In this document: in pieces, positions 24,988 to 32,747 of the stretch | Numbering within the stretch: the stretch's first letter is position 1 | Layout: every line of letters starts with the position of its first letter | Assembly (NCBI RefSeq): GCF_001187725.1 | Contig: NZ_LGIQ01000005.1 | Coordinates: 495,148 to 559,147, forward strand | Length of the DNA: 64,000 nucleotides | Direction: 5' to 3' | From: Brevibacillus reuszeri | GTDB taxonomy: Bacteria; Bacillota; Bacilli; Brevibacillales; Brevibacillaceae | The notes under the pieces: generated by a model | Seen by the model: only the letters and a program-made list of their open reading frames with translations | What the model was told of the DNA's origin: nothing | Database searches by the model: none | Position numbers and translations under genes: made by a program

Positions 24988-25863
24988 ATGGATCGCAACA
25001 TGACGAAAAACGGAAACAGAGCTGTACTCTTAATTTCTTGCCCGGAGCGTCTGGGCATCATCTCCGCCGTATCCAACCTGCTTTTCAGCTACAAAGCGAA
25101 CATCGTTCAATTCGATCAGCATACGACAGATTCACGCGACGGCATGTTTTTCATGCGGATTCAATTTGATTTGGACACGCTTCCTGAAGCCTATCCGAAG
25201 CTTGCGCAGGACCTGTCTGCCATGGCCGAGGAATACCCGATGGAATGGCGCCTCAGCAAGGAAAGTCAGATCAAGCGCATGGCTATTTTTGTATCAAAGA
25301 TGGACCATTGCCTCGTCGAGCTGTTATGGCGCTGGAAATCCAAAGAAATTCTCGTGGATATCCCGATGGTCATCAGCAATCACCCAGACGCCAAGGAAAC
25401 GGTAGAGGCGTACGGTATTCCTTTTTACCATATCCCGATGTCCTCGCAGAGCAAGGAAGAATCAGAGCGTGCAGCTCTTGCGCTTTTGCAGGATAAAGTA
25501 GACTTCATCGTGCTGGCGAGATACATGCAGATTCTTTCCCCACGCTTTATAGCGAAGTATCCAAACCAAATCATCAACATCCACCACTCCTTCCTGCCCG
25601 CCTTTATCGGGGCTAATCCATACCAGCGTGCCTTCACTCGCGGTGTAAAGCTGATCGGTGCCACTGCACACTACGTCACAAACGATCTCGACGAAGGACC
25701 AATCATCGAGCAAGACGTCATCCGCGTCAACCATCGCCAAAACGAAACCGACCTGAAAGTAGCAGGACGCCACGTCGAACGCAACGTTCTTGCCCAAGCC
25801 ATCTCCTGGCACGTAGAAGACAAAGTCATCGTCTACGGCAATAAAACAATCGTATTCGCGTAA
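24988..25863 (+). CDS. purU: Formyltetrahydrofolate deformylase
   Basis: The 291-residue protein has an N-terminal ACT domain (LLISCPERLGIISAVSNLLFSY) and a formyltransferase-fold catalytic domain with INIHHSFLPAF and ATAHYVTNDLDEGPIIEQDV. PurU hydrolyses 10-formyl-THF to THF and formate. Next to a glycine cleavage operon it would regenerate free THF when glycine breakdown floods the one-carbon pool. It has its own ribosome site (ACGGAGGAATC) and is separated from lipA by a weak hairpin, so it is probably co-expressed. Confidence 0.93.
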   Translation: MDRNMTKNGNRAVLLISCPERLGIISAVSNLLFSYKANIVQFDQHTTDSRDGMFFMRIQFDLDTLPEAYPKLAQDLSAMAEEYPMEWRLSKESQIKRMAIFVSKMDHCLVELLWRWKSKEILVDIPMVISNHPDAKETVEAYGIPFYHIPMSSQSKEESERAALALLQDKVDFIVLARYMQILSPRFIAKYPNQIINIHHSFLPAFIGANPYQRAFTRGVKLIGATAHYVTNDLDEGPIIEQDVIRVNHRQNETDLKVAGRHVERNVLAQAISWHVEDKVIVYGNKTIVFA

Positions 25864-26004
25864 GGGGTTTCGTACGTATTCACATCCATGAATCACCCAG
25901 ACGCGCTTCCGATGTTCTCGTTTAAAAAACACGAGGACGAGTACAGCTAGTCCGAGGAAAAAGGAGAAGAGCGAAGATCTTTGGAACACCGCCCAGGCGG
26001 AAGG

Positions 26005-26087
26005 AAAAAAAGCGAAACACGTTTTAAGCGTCCACCTCTGCGAGGCATCCTGAAAGGGCGACTTTTGGACGCGGTTTCGCTTTTTTT
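26005..26087. terminator. Large hairpin inside the MITE-like element, able to terminate both ways
   Basis: Outer arms AAAAAAAGCGAAAC and GTTTCGCTTTTTTT are perfectly complementary. GCGTCC/GGACGC form an inner stem. Runs of A before and T after give U tracts on both strands, so it may end purU transcripts. Confidence 0.65.
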
Positions 26088-26096
26088 CTACGTAAA

Positions 26097-26127
26097 AGAA
26101 TTTATAAGCGTGACGCTTATGAATTCT
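26097..26127. repeat. 14-bp inverted repeat
   Basis: AGAATTTATAAGCG and CGCTTATGAATTCT are inverted copies with one mismatch around TGA. It lies inside the MITE-like element just after the large hairpin. Confidence 0.6.
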
Positions 26128-26330
26128 GCAGCGCATGGAAACTTTCCGCAAAACGCGGTCGCTCCTCCTTGGGGAAGCCTCGATAGAGGTTTTCTTATGC
26201 AGCCGGACAGGGATGACCACCTAGCAAGTGTTCCAAGAATCTGGAGCCTTTTCTCCTTTTTCCTCGCCCCCACAATAGCACGACGTCAGCAAGCAATCGC
26301 CCTCAGTTCCCCCTCCCCCTCTAGGCAAGT

Positions 26331-26367
26331 TAGTCTTTTTTGACTATTCTATAATCATTAATGACTA
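26331..26367. promoter_or_regulatory. Two activator sites and -10 box upstream of the sigma-54 activator gene
   Basis: Site 1 is TAGTCT-N4-TGACTA (26331-26346). Site 2 is TAATCA-N4-TGACTA (26352-26367). Their centres are 21 bp apart, two helical turns, so they lie on one DNA face. A TATAAT at 26350-26355 sits between and within them, so protein bound here would block the activator's own promoter. The same motif recurs at 27738-27753. Confidence 0.6.
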
Positions 26368-26380
26368 GGTGGTGCAAGCA

Positions 26381-27754
26381 ATGGAAATCAAGCATGATGT
26401 TTTTCTCCAACATATCATTCAAAACTCGTTTGACGAGATCTTTGTAATTGATACAAAAGGAAATGTCATCTTTGTCAGCCCTACCTGTAAGGAAATGTTC
26501 GGCATCCCCGCAGAGGAAATGGTCAAGCAAAATGTCTATGACCTCGAAGCCAGAGGCATATTCGCTCCATCTGTAACCGCATTGGTACTGAAAACGAGAA
26601 ATAAAGAAACGGTCATACAGGACACCCAAACGGGAAGAAAAAATGTCGCTTCTGCTTATCCGATTTTTGATGAACAGGGTGAATTCGTGGGTGCCGTCAG
26701 CTTTTCCAGAGACATTACTGAGCTGGAATACTTGAAAAAGCGCGACGACCAGGTAGCCAAAACGATGCACTACTACCAAAAGGAGCTGGAACAAAGAAAG
26801 CAGAGAAACTCACCAAGTTCGTACGTGCGATCAGGGAAAATGGAAAAGGTCTACGATGTCGTTTCCAAAGTGGCGGGGCTCGATGTGACCGTTTTACTTG
26901 TCGGTGAGTCAGGAGTCGGGAAAAACCATCTGGCACAGACGATCCATGAGATGTCCAAAAGAAGAGAAAACCCGTTTATCGAGGTCAACTGTGGAGCTAT
27001 TCCGGAGACTCTGATGGAATCCGAGCTGTTTGGCTATGAGGACGGAGCGTTTACAGGAGCGAAAAAAGGCGGGAGAAAAGGCTATTTCGAGGCGGCTGAA
27101 GGGGGAACCATCTTCTTGGACGAGATTGCCGAGCTGCCGCTGCATTTGCAGGTGAAGCTGTTGTCCGTGCTGCAAAATCAAACGATTACGCGCGTGGGTG
27201 GCAATCAGAAGATCGAGTTAAAATGCCGCATTATTTGTGCGACAAATCAGAATTTGGAACGCAGGATTGCAGAGAAGACATTTCGTGAGGACTTGTACTA
27301 CCGGATCAATGTCATTAAGATCGAGATCCCTCCAATCAGGGAAAGACGCGAGGAGATGGTGTCACTCATTTACGATCTCACGGACGAAATCAATCAGAAG
27401 TACAAAATGAACAAGCAGTTTTCGACCGCGATGGTGACATGGCTCGGCCAGCAGGATTGGCCGGGGAATGTGAGAGAGCTGCGGCATTTTATTGAAAAAA
27501 CGATCATTACCGCCAATGATCAGCTCATCGAGTGGGATGAAGAGATGACAGGGCAAAAACAGCAGCAGGGGGATCACGAGCAGGAGCTGACACTGGATGG
27601 GTATATGGAGATGCTGGAAAAGGACTTCATCCTGCGCATGTACAGAAAATACCCGAGCAGCGTAAAGCTCGCAGAAAAATTAGGGATTAGCCAGTCAACG
27701 GCGAACCGAAAAATCAGAAAGTACCTGAGTCAGGAGCTAGTCAAAAATGACTAG
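26381..27754 (+). CDS. Sigma-54-dependent transcriptional activator (PAS, AAA+, Fis-type HTH)
   Basis: This 457-residue activator has a PAS domain (about 8-120: SFDEIFVIDTKGNVIFVSP), a sigma-54 interaction AAA+ domain with Walker A GESGVGKN (about 176), the diagnostic GAFTGA loop (about 222) and Walker B GGTIFLDEI, then a C-terminal helix-turn-helix (KLAEKLGISQSTANRKIRKYL). PAS suggests a small-molecule signal. I chose ATG 26381, eight bases after AGGTGG; GTG 26369 is the longer alternative. Matching palindromes in front of this gene and in front of the next operon, plus a -24/-12 promoter there, show both autocontrol and the target: the ureohydrolase-permease pair. Confidence 0.9.
   Translation: MEIKHDVFLQHIIQNSFDEIFVIDTKGNVIFVSPTCKEMFGIPAEEMVKQNVYDLEARGIFAPSVTALVLKTRNKETVIQDTQTGRKNVASAYPIFDEQGEFVGAVSFSRDITELEYLKKRDDQVAKTMHYYQKELEQRKQRNSPSSYVRSGKMEKVYDVVSKVAGLDVTVLLVGESGVGKNHLAQTIHEMSKRRENPFIEVNCGAIPETLMESELFGYEDGAFTGAKKGGRKGYFEAAEGGTIFLDEIAELPLHLQVKLLSVLQNQTITRVGGNQKIELKCRIICATNQNLERRIAEKTFREDLYYRINVIKIEIPPIRERREEMVSLIYDLTDEINQKYKMNKQFSTAMVTWLGQQDWPGNVRELRHFIEKTIITANDQLIEWDEEMTGQKQQQGDHEQELTLDGYMEMLEKDFILRMYRKYPSSVKLAEKLGISQSTANRKIRKYLSQELVKND
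27737..27754. promoter_or_regulatory. Upstream activating sequence of the sigma-54 promoter
   Basis: CTAGTCAAAAATGACTAG is a perfect inverted repeat with 7-bp arms, overlapping the activator's stop codon. It is the best copy of the TARTCW-N4-TGACTA motif and lies about 107 bp upstream of the -24 element, a normal enhancer distance. Confidence 0.7.
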
Positions 27755-27850
27755 GAATAAGGGTGAATAACCCCCTCCTTTTTAATAATTGGCTTGAAAA
27801 CCCTTACAACGGCGGGAATCGACAATTTCCTTCAATATCCTCCATCCGTT

Positions 27851-27866
27851 TGGCATCGGAATTGCT
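27851..27866 (+). promoter_or_regulatory. Sigma-54 (-24/-12) promoter
   Basis: TGGCAT, five bases, TTGCT matches the TGGCAC-N5-TTGCW consensus with one change, and the invariant GG and GC are 10 bases apart. It is 115 bases before the ureohydrolase start. Confidence 0.85.
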
Positions 27867-27980
27867 ATATAGAGAGGCAAGTGCAAAACGAAAGGGGATA
27901 GTCGAAGAGAGAGCCTCACGAGTTTTTAGATAGGAGCATGTGACCGAAAAAAGGGAAAGCCAAAATAAGGAGGAGTAACA

Positions 27981-28937
27981 ATGGTTGATAAAAGCGAAAA
28001 ACAAGTATTGAATTTGCCGTACACAGGAATCTGTTCATTTGGGAAATACCCGATTTGCACAGATTTGGACCAACTGGATGCAGATGTCGCGATCATCGGT
28101 GTCCCATACGATATGGGTGCTCAATGGAAGTCCGGTGCCAGAATGGGTCCGAGAGGCTTGCGTGAAGGCTCGACGCTGTACAGCTTTGGCCTGGATGGTG
28201 CCTATGACATCGAGCGTGACGAAATGTATCTCGGACCTGACTGGCGGATTGTGGATTGTGGCGACGTGGATATGGTGCATGGAGATTTGTTCCAATCTTT
28301 CGAAAATACAGAAGAAGCGATCCGGAAAATTGTTGAAAAGGGAGCGATGCCCATCGTTTTGGGTGGTGATCACTCGATTACGATTCCTGTCGGTAAAGCC
28401 CTCGATTCGGTTGGACCTTTTCATGTGATTCAGATCGATGCGCATATGGATTGGGCGGATCATCGCTCTGGTCAACGTTTTGGACATGGCAGTTGCATTC
28501 GTCGTCTGTCCGAAATGGACCACGTAAAGCAGATTTTCCAATTTGGAATTCGTGGAATCAGCAGCAGTAAAAAAGAGGACATTGATGCTGCCAAGGATTA
28601 TGGAAGCGTAATCATGTCTCCTCGACAAATGCGAAAAGCTGGCTTGGACGCTGTACTGGAGCAAATCCCTGCTGGAGAACGCTATTTTGTCACGATTGAT
28701 ATTGATGGGCTTGATCCTTCCATCGCACCTGGCACAGGCACACCATCACCAGGAGGGCTCAGCTACGACGAGGTGAATGAGATGCTGGAGGGAATTGCGA
28801 AGCGCGGACAGGTCATCGGCTTTGATTTGACGGAAGTCTCGCCGCCGTATGATACGACGGGTATTACGAGCCAAGTGGGCGCGCGGATCATTCTCGATTT
28901 TGTCAGCTTTATATTAAAAGAGAGAGAAAGAAAGTAG
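27981..28937 (+). CDS. Agmatinase/arginase-family ureohydrolase
   Basis: The 318-residue protein has all dinuclear metal motifs of the family: GGDHSI (about 133), DAHMDW (about 153) and DIDGLDPSIAPGTGTP (about 238), so it is likely a Mn2+ (or Ni2+) enzyme that splits urea from a guanidino compound. SpeB-like agmatinase is the usual label. The sigma-54 control and the partner NCS1 permease do not fit simple polyamine synthesis and point to uptake and use of an external guanidino or ureido nitrogen source such as guanidinobutyrate, or another amidine. RBS AAGGAGGAG. Confidence 0.85.
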   Translation: MVDKSEKQVLNLPYTGICSFGKYPICTDLDQLDADVAIIGVPYDMGAQWKSGARMGPRGLREGSTLYSFGLDGAYDIERDEMYLGPDWRIVDCGDVDMVHGDLFQSFENTEEAIRKIVEKGAMPIVLGGDHSITIPVGKALDSVGPFHVIQIDAHMDWADHRSGQRFGHGSCIRRLSEMDHVKQIFQFGIRGISSSKKEDIDAAKDYGSVIMSPRQMRKAGLDAVLEQIPAGERYFVTIDIDGLDPSIAPGTGTPSPGGLSYDEVNEMLEGIAKRGQVIGFDLTEVSPPYDTTGITSQVGARIILDFVSFILKERERK

Positions 28938-29013
28938 TCAGGAAAGCGACTAGGTGTTGGGAGGCAGAATCACCTTCTGCCTTCCACTACAACAAATGAT
29001 GGGGGGAGCTAGC

Positions 29014-30423
29014 ATGAAGGTAGAGACGAGGAGTATTGAGTTTGTTCCTGTAGATGAGCGGCACGGCAAGGCAAAAGACTTGTTTCCGGTCTGGTTTGGC
29101 GCACAAATGCATATCACGACGCTGGTCACGGGTGCACTTTGTATCAGCTTTGGCTTGAATCTGTTCTGGAGTATCGTCGCCATTATCGTCGGGAATTTAC
29201 TAGGTGCATTATTCATGGCTTCACACTCGGCGCAAGGGCCCAAGCTGGGAATACCGCAAATGATCCAGAGCCGTGCGCAGTTTGGTGTCATCGGCGCGAT
29301 TATTCCGCTTTTGATCGTGATTTTTATGTACCTCGGATTTTTTGCGAGTAGTGGCTTGTTCGGCGCACAAACCTTGGCCAGTGCATTCAATCTGGATCTT
29401 ACGTGGAGCATCATTTTGATGAACGGTGTTACGTTCCTGATTACGTTATATGGTCATGACATTATCCATAAAATGCAGAAGTATTTATCATGGCTGTTCT
29501 TCATCGTTTTCATGATTGCCACCTACATGGTCTTTCAATTGCCTTTGCCAGCCGGAAGCTGGTCTCCTGGCAGCCTCAATCTCTCTGCTTTCATGCTTTC
29601 CGTCGCAGTCGTTGCTACGTGGCAATTATCCTTTGCGCCTTATGTCGCTGATTATTCCCGCTATTTGCCGGTCAAAACCTCTGTGGCGAAAACATTCTGG
29701 TACACGTACGCAGGTTCTGTTTCCGGTACGATGTGGATGATGGGGCTCGGGGTCATTTTAACAGTTGCCATTCCTGGCTATCTCGATCAGGCAGGTGCGA
29801 ATTTTGCCAAGATGTTCGGAGTGTTCTCTCTGTTTATGTATCTCGTTCTGGTAGCCGGACAGCTATCCATCAACGTGTTTAATCTCTACGGTGCCTTCAT
29901 GTCCCTGACAACGACGATTGAGCCTTTTATGAAATTGCGTATTACGCCCAAAGTGCGTTTCGTCCTCATGCTTCTCGTAACGGTGCTCGGTACGGCAATC
30001 GAGATCGGTGGACAAGGCAATTTCCTCAAGTTGTTCGTCAACTTCATCTTGTTTATCAGCTACTTCTTGATTCCGTGGACTGCGATCAATCTGGTGGATT
30101 ACTATCTGCTGCGCAGAGGAGAGTACAGTGTAAAAGACATTTTTGATCGCAATGGGAAGTACGGTGCGGTTAACTGGATTACGGCGATCGCGTATATTGT
30201 ATCGGTCATCGTCGAGATCCCCTTTATCAACACCTCGTTCTATGTAGGACCAGTCGCCGAGGCGCTGGATGGAGCAGATATCGCTTGGATTCTGGGGCTT
30301 ATCGTTCCATCTGTGCTCTATTACTATCCGATGAAGCGTAAGATCCAAAGAGAGCAGGAAAAGCAGCAAAGTGTTTCCGAAATGACAACCGAAACAGTTC
30401 TGGAAAATATTGTTGCAAAATAA
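29014..30423 (+). CDS. NCS1-family nucleobase/amide:cation symporter
   Basis: This 469-residue integral membrane protein has about 12 helices and the NCS1 N-terminus (DLFPVWFGAQMHITTLVTGAL, GNLLGALFMASHSAQGPKLGIPQMIQSRAQFG) seen in cytosine, purine, hydantoin and related permeases. It should import a nitrogen-containing solute. It is co-transcribed with the ureohydrolase from the sigma-54 promoter, so its substrate is probably the compound that enzyme cleaves, or one derived from it. ATG 29014 lies behind GGGGGGAG; the longer frame lacks a ribosome site. A terminator follows. Confidence 0.85.
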   Translation: MKVETRSIEFVPVDERHGKAKDLFPVWFGAQMHITTLVTGALCISFGLNLFWSIVAIIVGNLLGALFMASHSAQGPKLGIPQMIQSRAQFGVIGAIIPLLIVIFMYLGFFASSGLFGAQTLASAFNLDLTWSIILMNGVTFLITLYGHDIIHKMQKYLSWLFFIVFMIATYMVFQLPLPAGSWSPGSLNLSAFMLSVAVVATWQLSFAPYVADYSRYLPVKTSVAKTFWYTYAGSVSGTMWMMGLGVILTVAIPGYLDQAGANFAKMFGVFSLFMYLVLVAGQLSINVFNLYGAFMSLTTTIEPFMKLRITPKVRFVLMLLVTVLGTAIEIGGQGNFLKLFVNFILFISYFLIPWTAINLVDYYLLRRGEYSVKDIFDRNGKYGAVNWITAIAYIVSVIVEIPFINTSFYVGPVAEALDGADIAWILGLIVPSVLYYYPMKRKIQREQEKQQSVSEMTTETVLENIVAK

Positions 30424-30440
30424 AAAAATTGAAACGAATC

Positions 30441-30472
30441 GCCTCCATTTTTAAAGGGAGGCTTTCTTTTTA
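30441..30472 (+). terminator. Terminator of the ureohydrolase-permease operon
   Basis: GCCTCC/GGAGGC stem with a ten-base loop followed by TTTCTTTTT. Confidence 0.85.
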
Positions 30473-30503
30473 TTTACGGATGTATTGGATAAATTGAATT
30501 TTG

Positions 30504-30542
30504 TTCAACTTTGTTGATCGATCAATCATGAGTCGGTATAAT
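30504..30542 (+). promoter_or_regulatory. Promoter and operator of the XRE-cupin gene
   Basis: TTGATC (30514-30519), 17 bases, TATAAT (30537-30542) forms a strong sigma-A promoter. The inverted repeat TTCAAC-TTT-GTTGAT (30504-30518) overlaps its -35. The same palindrome occurs in front of the HMG-CoA reductase gene, so autorepression is likely. Confidence 0.7.
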
Positions 30543-30568
30543 CAATGAGTGAACAACGGAAGAAGGGG

Positions 30569-31132
30569 ATGGTTGTCATCGATCTATCAGAAATTGGGAA
30601 ACGAATCAGAAAAGCAAGACTTAGTCAGGGCTTTACACAACAAGATCTCGCTGACCGTTGTGGGTTCACCAAGAGTCTGCTTTCTAAAATAGAAAACGGC
30701 CAAACCGCTTCAGCTGTTGCGACACTATCAAAAATTGCCGATCACCTGAAGACGCCACTGGCGTGGTTTCTCGAAGAAAATCGCGAGGAGCATCTGGTTC
30801 TGTCCCCTCAAAACAAACGCACCTCCAAAATCGGCAGCAAGGAAATGGGCTATTTGTACGAAACACTCGCAAATCGCTCGCGGTTCAGCAAAATCGAGCC
30901 TGTGCTTGTTACCGTTCCGTTGGATATTGATACAACAGAGCCGTTCACTCATCCGGAAGAAGAGTTTATTTATATCGTAAGTGGAGCCATCGTTTTGTAT
31001 TACGATGGGGACAAGCATATCCTCGAAGAAGGGGACACCGCTTATTTTTCAGGCAGCAAGCCGCACATTTTTCTCCCCCATGGCGATCAGGAAGCCAAGG
31101 TACTGAGTGTATTCATTCAGCCGTCCACCTAA
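30569..31132 (+). CDS. XRE-family regulator with C-terminal cupin domain
   Basis: The 187-residue protein has an N-terminal helix-turn-helix (FTQQDLADRCGFTKSLLSKIENG) and a C-terminal cupin_2 fold (EFIYIVSGAIVLYYDGDKHILEEGDTAYF) that usually binds a small ligand. It probably controls the mevalonate-type operon downstream. I placed the start at ATG 30569 because the promoter's TATAAT ends at 30542, which puts the transcript start after the earlier ATG 30545; a GGAAG ribosome site lies just before 30569. Confidence 0.85.
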   Translation: MVVIDLSEIGKRIRKARLSQGFTQQDLADRCGFTKSLLSKIENGQTASAVATLSKIADHLKTPLAWFLEENREEHLVLSPQNKRTSKIGSKEMGYLYETLANRSRFSKIEPVLVTVPLDIDTTEPFTHPEEEFIYIVSGAIVLYYDGDKHILEEGDTAYFSGSKPHIFLPHGDQEAKVLSVFIQPST

Positions 31133-31182
31133 CCTGACCTTTTCTAGCAGAACGACCCTCGATGATCACGTCTCATGCGATG

Positions 31183-31216
31183 TTTACCGTACCTCTTCAT
31201 TGGCAGGTACGGTAAA
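31183..31216. repeat. Perfect 12-bp hairpin after the XRE-cupin gene
   Basis: TTTACCGTACCT and AGGTACGGTAAA are fully complementary around ten bases. No T tract follows, so it may be a weak or factor-aided terminator or a processing site. Apart from this, the 334-base gap 31133-31466 holds only the promoter, operator and palindrome listed separately. Confidence 0.55.
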
Positions 31217-31288
31217 TAGTCCTTCCCTCAGCTATATTTGGTATCACCTCTTCAAACCCGATCTCGTGAAAATTTTGAATCATCCCCA

Positions 31289-31340
31289 TTTACAGAGCAA
31301 TGCAACATGTAGTAGTATATGGTCATTCAACAAAGTTGAA
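31289..31340 (+). promoter_or_regulatory. Promoter and operator of the mevalonate-type operon
   Basis: TTTACA (31289-31294), 18 bases, TAGTAT (31313-31318) is a fair sigma-A promoter. The perfect palindrome TTCAAC-AAA-GTTGAA at 31326-31340 begins at about the transcript start, a good place for repression by the XRE-cupin protein. Confidence 0.55.
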
Positions 31341-31393
31341 TAAAAAGAAACAAAATTGAGTGGCATTGTTATCTTTTATGAAAGCGTTTTACA

Positions 31394-31409
31394 AATCGAG
31401 CGCTCGATT
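31394..31409. repeat. Perfect 16-bp palindrome in the operon leader
   Basis: AATCGAGC/GCTCGATT lies in the 5' leader, 58 bases before the HMG-CoA reductase start. It could be a second operator or an RNA structure. Confidence 0.5.
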
Positions 31410-31466
31410 AGGCAGGCAAGATGGATAGAACGAGCTAAAAATCATCATAGAGTAGGAGAATGCACA

Positions 31467-32747
31467 ATGAGTACAAGTCGCGTATCCGGATTTTACAAAA
31501 TATCTCCAGAGGAGCGCCTGAATTTGATTGCAAGCAGCAAACAACTGAGCGAGGAAGAAAAGCAAATTCTTTCCGGAGCTACACCTTTTCCGCTCAAAAG
31601 TGCAAACGCCATGATTGAAAATGCGGTTGGCGTTATGTCGATCCCTTTGGGAATTGCCACAAACTTCAAGATTAATGGAGTCGACCGCTTTGTTACAATG
31701 GCGACAGAAGAAGCATCTGTCGTAGCGGCAGCGAGCAATGCTGCACGGACAGCTTATGAGTTGGGCGGATTTTTTACCTCACTGAGCGGGTCGATCATGC
31801 GTGGACAAATTCAGGTCGTTGGCTTGCCAGACCCGTATGGAGCGATGGCTCGCATCTACGAAAACAAGCAGGGAATTCTCGATCGCTGTAATGCCAAAGA
31901 TCCTACGCTTGTGTCGCTTGGCGGGGGAGCCATCGATGTAGAGGTTCACGTCATCGAACGTGCAAAAGAACCGATGCTGGTGGTCCATCTGCTGGTCGAC
32001 ACTCGAGACGCGATGGGGGCAAATGCCGTAAACACCATGGCTGAAGCGGTGGCGCCTTACATAGAGGAAGTAACGTCAGGACAGGTCGTTCTCCGAATCA
32101 TCTCGAATCTGGCTGACCGTCGTCTCGTACGTGCCAGAGCCGTTTTCGCCGCAGAGGAATTGGGCGGTGCTGAGGTTGTTCGTAACATTATCCGCGCTTA
32201 CGAGTTTGCGGAATGTGACCCCTATCGTGCGACAACACATAACAAGGGCATCATGAACGGAATATCGGCTGTCGTGCTGGCAACTGGAAACGATACGCGT
32301 GCGGTTGAATCGGGAGCACATGCCTATGCGTCTGTATCTGGACGCTACCGTTCTTTGACCCGCTGGGAAATCAACCAGGACGGAAATCTTGTTGGAACCA
32401 TCGAATTGCCGATGGCGGTCGGAATCGTCGGGGGCGCAACTAAATCCCATCCGACAGCACGTACGGCACTCAAGGTGATGGATATTCAAAACGCCGAGGA
32501 GCTGGCAGGAACGATTGCAGCAGTTGGCCTTGCGCAAAATCTGGCTGCGATGCGCGCACTCGCTGCCGAAGGAATTCAAAAAGGTCACATGGCTTTGCAT
32601 GCGCGCAATCTTGCAGTAATGGCAGGTGCAAAGGACGACCAGATTGATGAAGTAGTGAAGCAGGCGATCTTGGTCAAAGACGTTCGGTACGATCGCATTT
32701 TGGAGCTGACAAAACAATTGCAGGCGGGGGTTGCGAATGAAAACTGA
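31467..32747 (+). CDS. mvaA: Hydroxymethylglutaryl-CoA reductase, class II (degradative type)
   Basis: This 426-residue class II HMG-CoA reductase has the catalytic residues in place: Glu in ATEEASVVAA, Lys in HNKGIMNG, Asp in GNDTRAVES and His in MALHARN near residue 378, and the DAMGANAVNTMAEAV cofactor segment. In Pseudomonas mevalonii the homologue oxidises mevalonate to HMG-CoA with NAD+. The adjacent HMG-CoA lyase, and the lack of mevalonate kinase or HMG-CoA synthase nearby, argue for mevalonate breakdown rather than isoprenoid synthesis. Start ATG 31467 follows TAGGAGAA; the extra 37 codons of the longest frame have no ribosome site. Confidence 0.92.
   Translation: MSTSRVSGFYKISPEERLNLIASSKQLSEEEKQILSGATPFPLKSANAMIENAVGVMSIPLGIATNFKINGVDRFVTMATEEASVVAAASNAARTAYELGGFFTSLSGSIMRGQIQVVGLPDPYGAMARIYENKQGILDRCNAKDPTLVSLGGGAIDVEVHVIERAKEPMLVVHLLVDTRDAMGANAVNTMAEAVAPYIEEVTSGQVVLRIISNLADRRLVRARAVFAAEELGGAEVVRNIIRAYEFAECDPYRATTHNKGIMNGISAVVLATGNDTRAVESGAHAYASVSGRYRSLTRWEINQDGNLVGTIELPMAVGIVGGATKSHPTARTALKVMDIQNAEELAGTIAAVGLAQNLAAMRALAAEGIQKGHMALHARNLAVMAGAKDDQIDEVVKQAILVKDVRYDRILELTKQLQAGVANEN

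Larger units (their letters stand above)
25953..26266. repeat. MITE-like element with imperfect terminal inverted repeats
   Basis: The two ends are inverted copies of about 40 bp. The left arm (25953-25992) and the reverse complement of the right arm (26226-26266) share an identical 16-base CGAGGAAAAAGGAGAA, and TTGGAACAC about 12 to 14 bases further in. The 314-bp interior has no credible gene but holds a large hairpin and a palindrome. This fills most of the 517-base gap between purU and the sigma-54 activator. A non-autonomous mobile or repetitive intergenic element is likely; no target duplication was seen. Confidence 0.6.

Noticed and set aside
25981..26343. 120-codon plus-strand frame and overlapping minus-strand frames in the purU-activator gap
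   Set aside because: They run through the hairpin and inverted repeats of the MITE-like element and have no ribosome site; hydrophobic stretches come from the T-rich arms.
31361..31377. Possible second sigma-54 promoter (TGGCAT) before the HMG-CoA reductase gene
   Set aside because: The -24 half is present but the -12 position reads TCTTT without the required GC, so it does not qualify.
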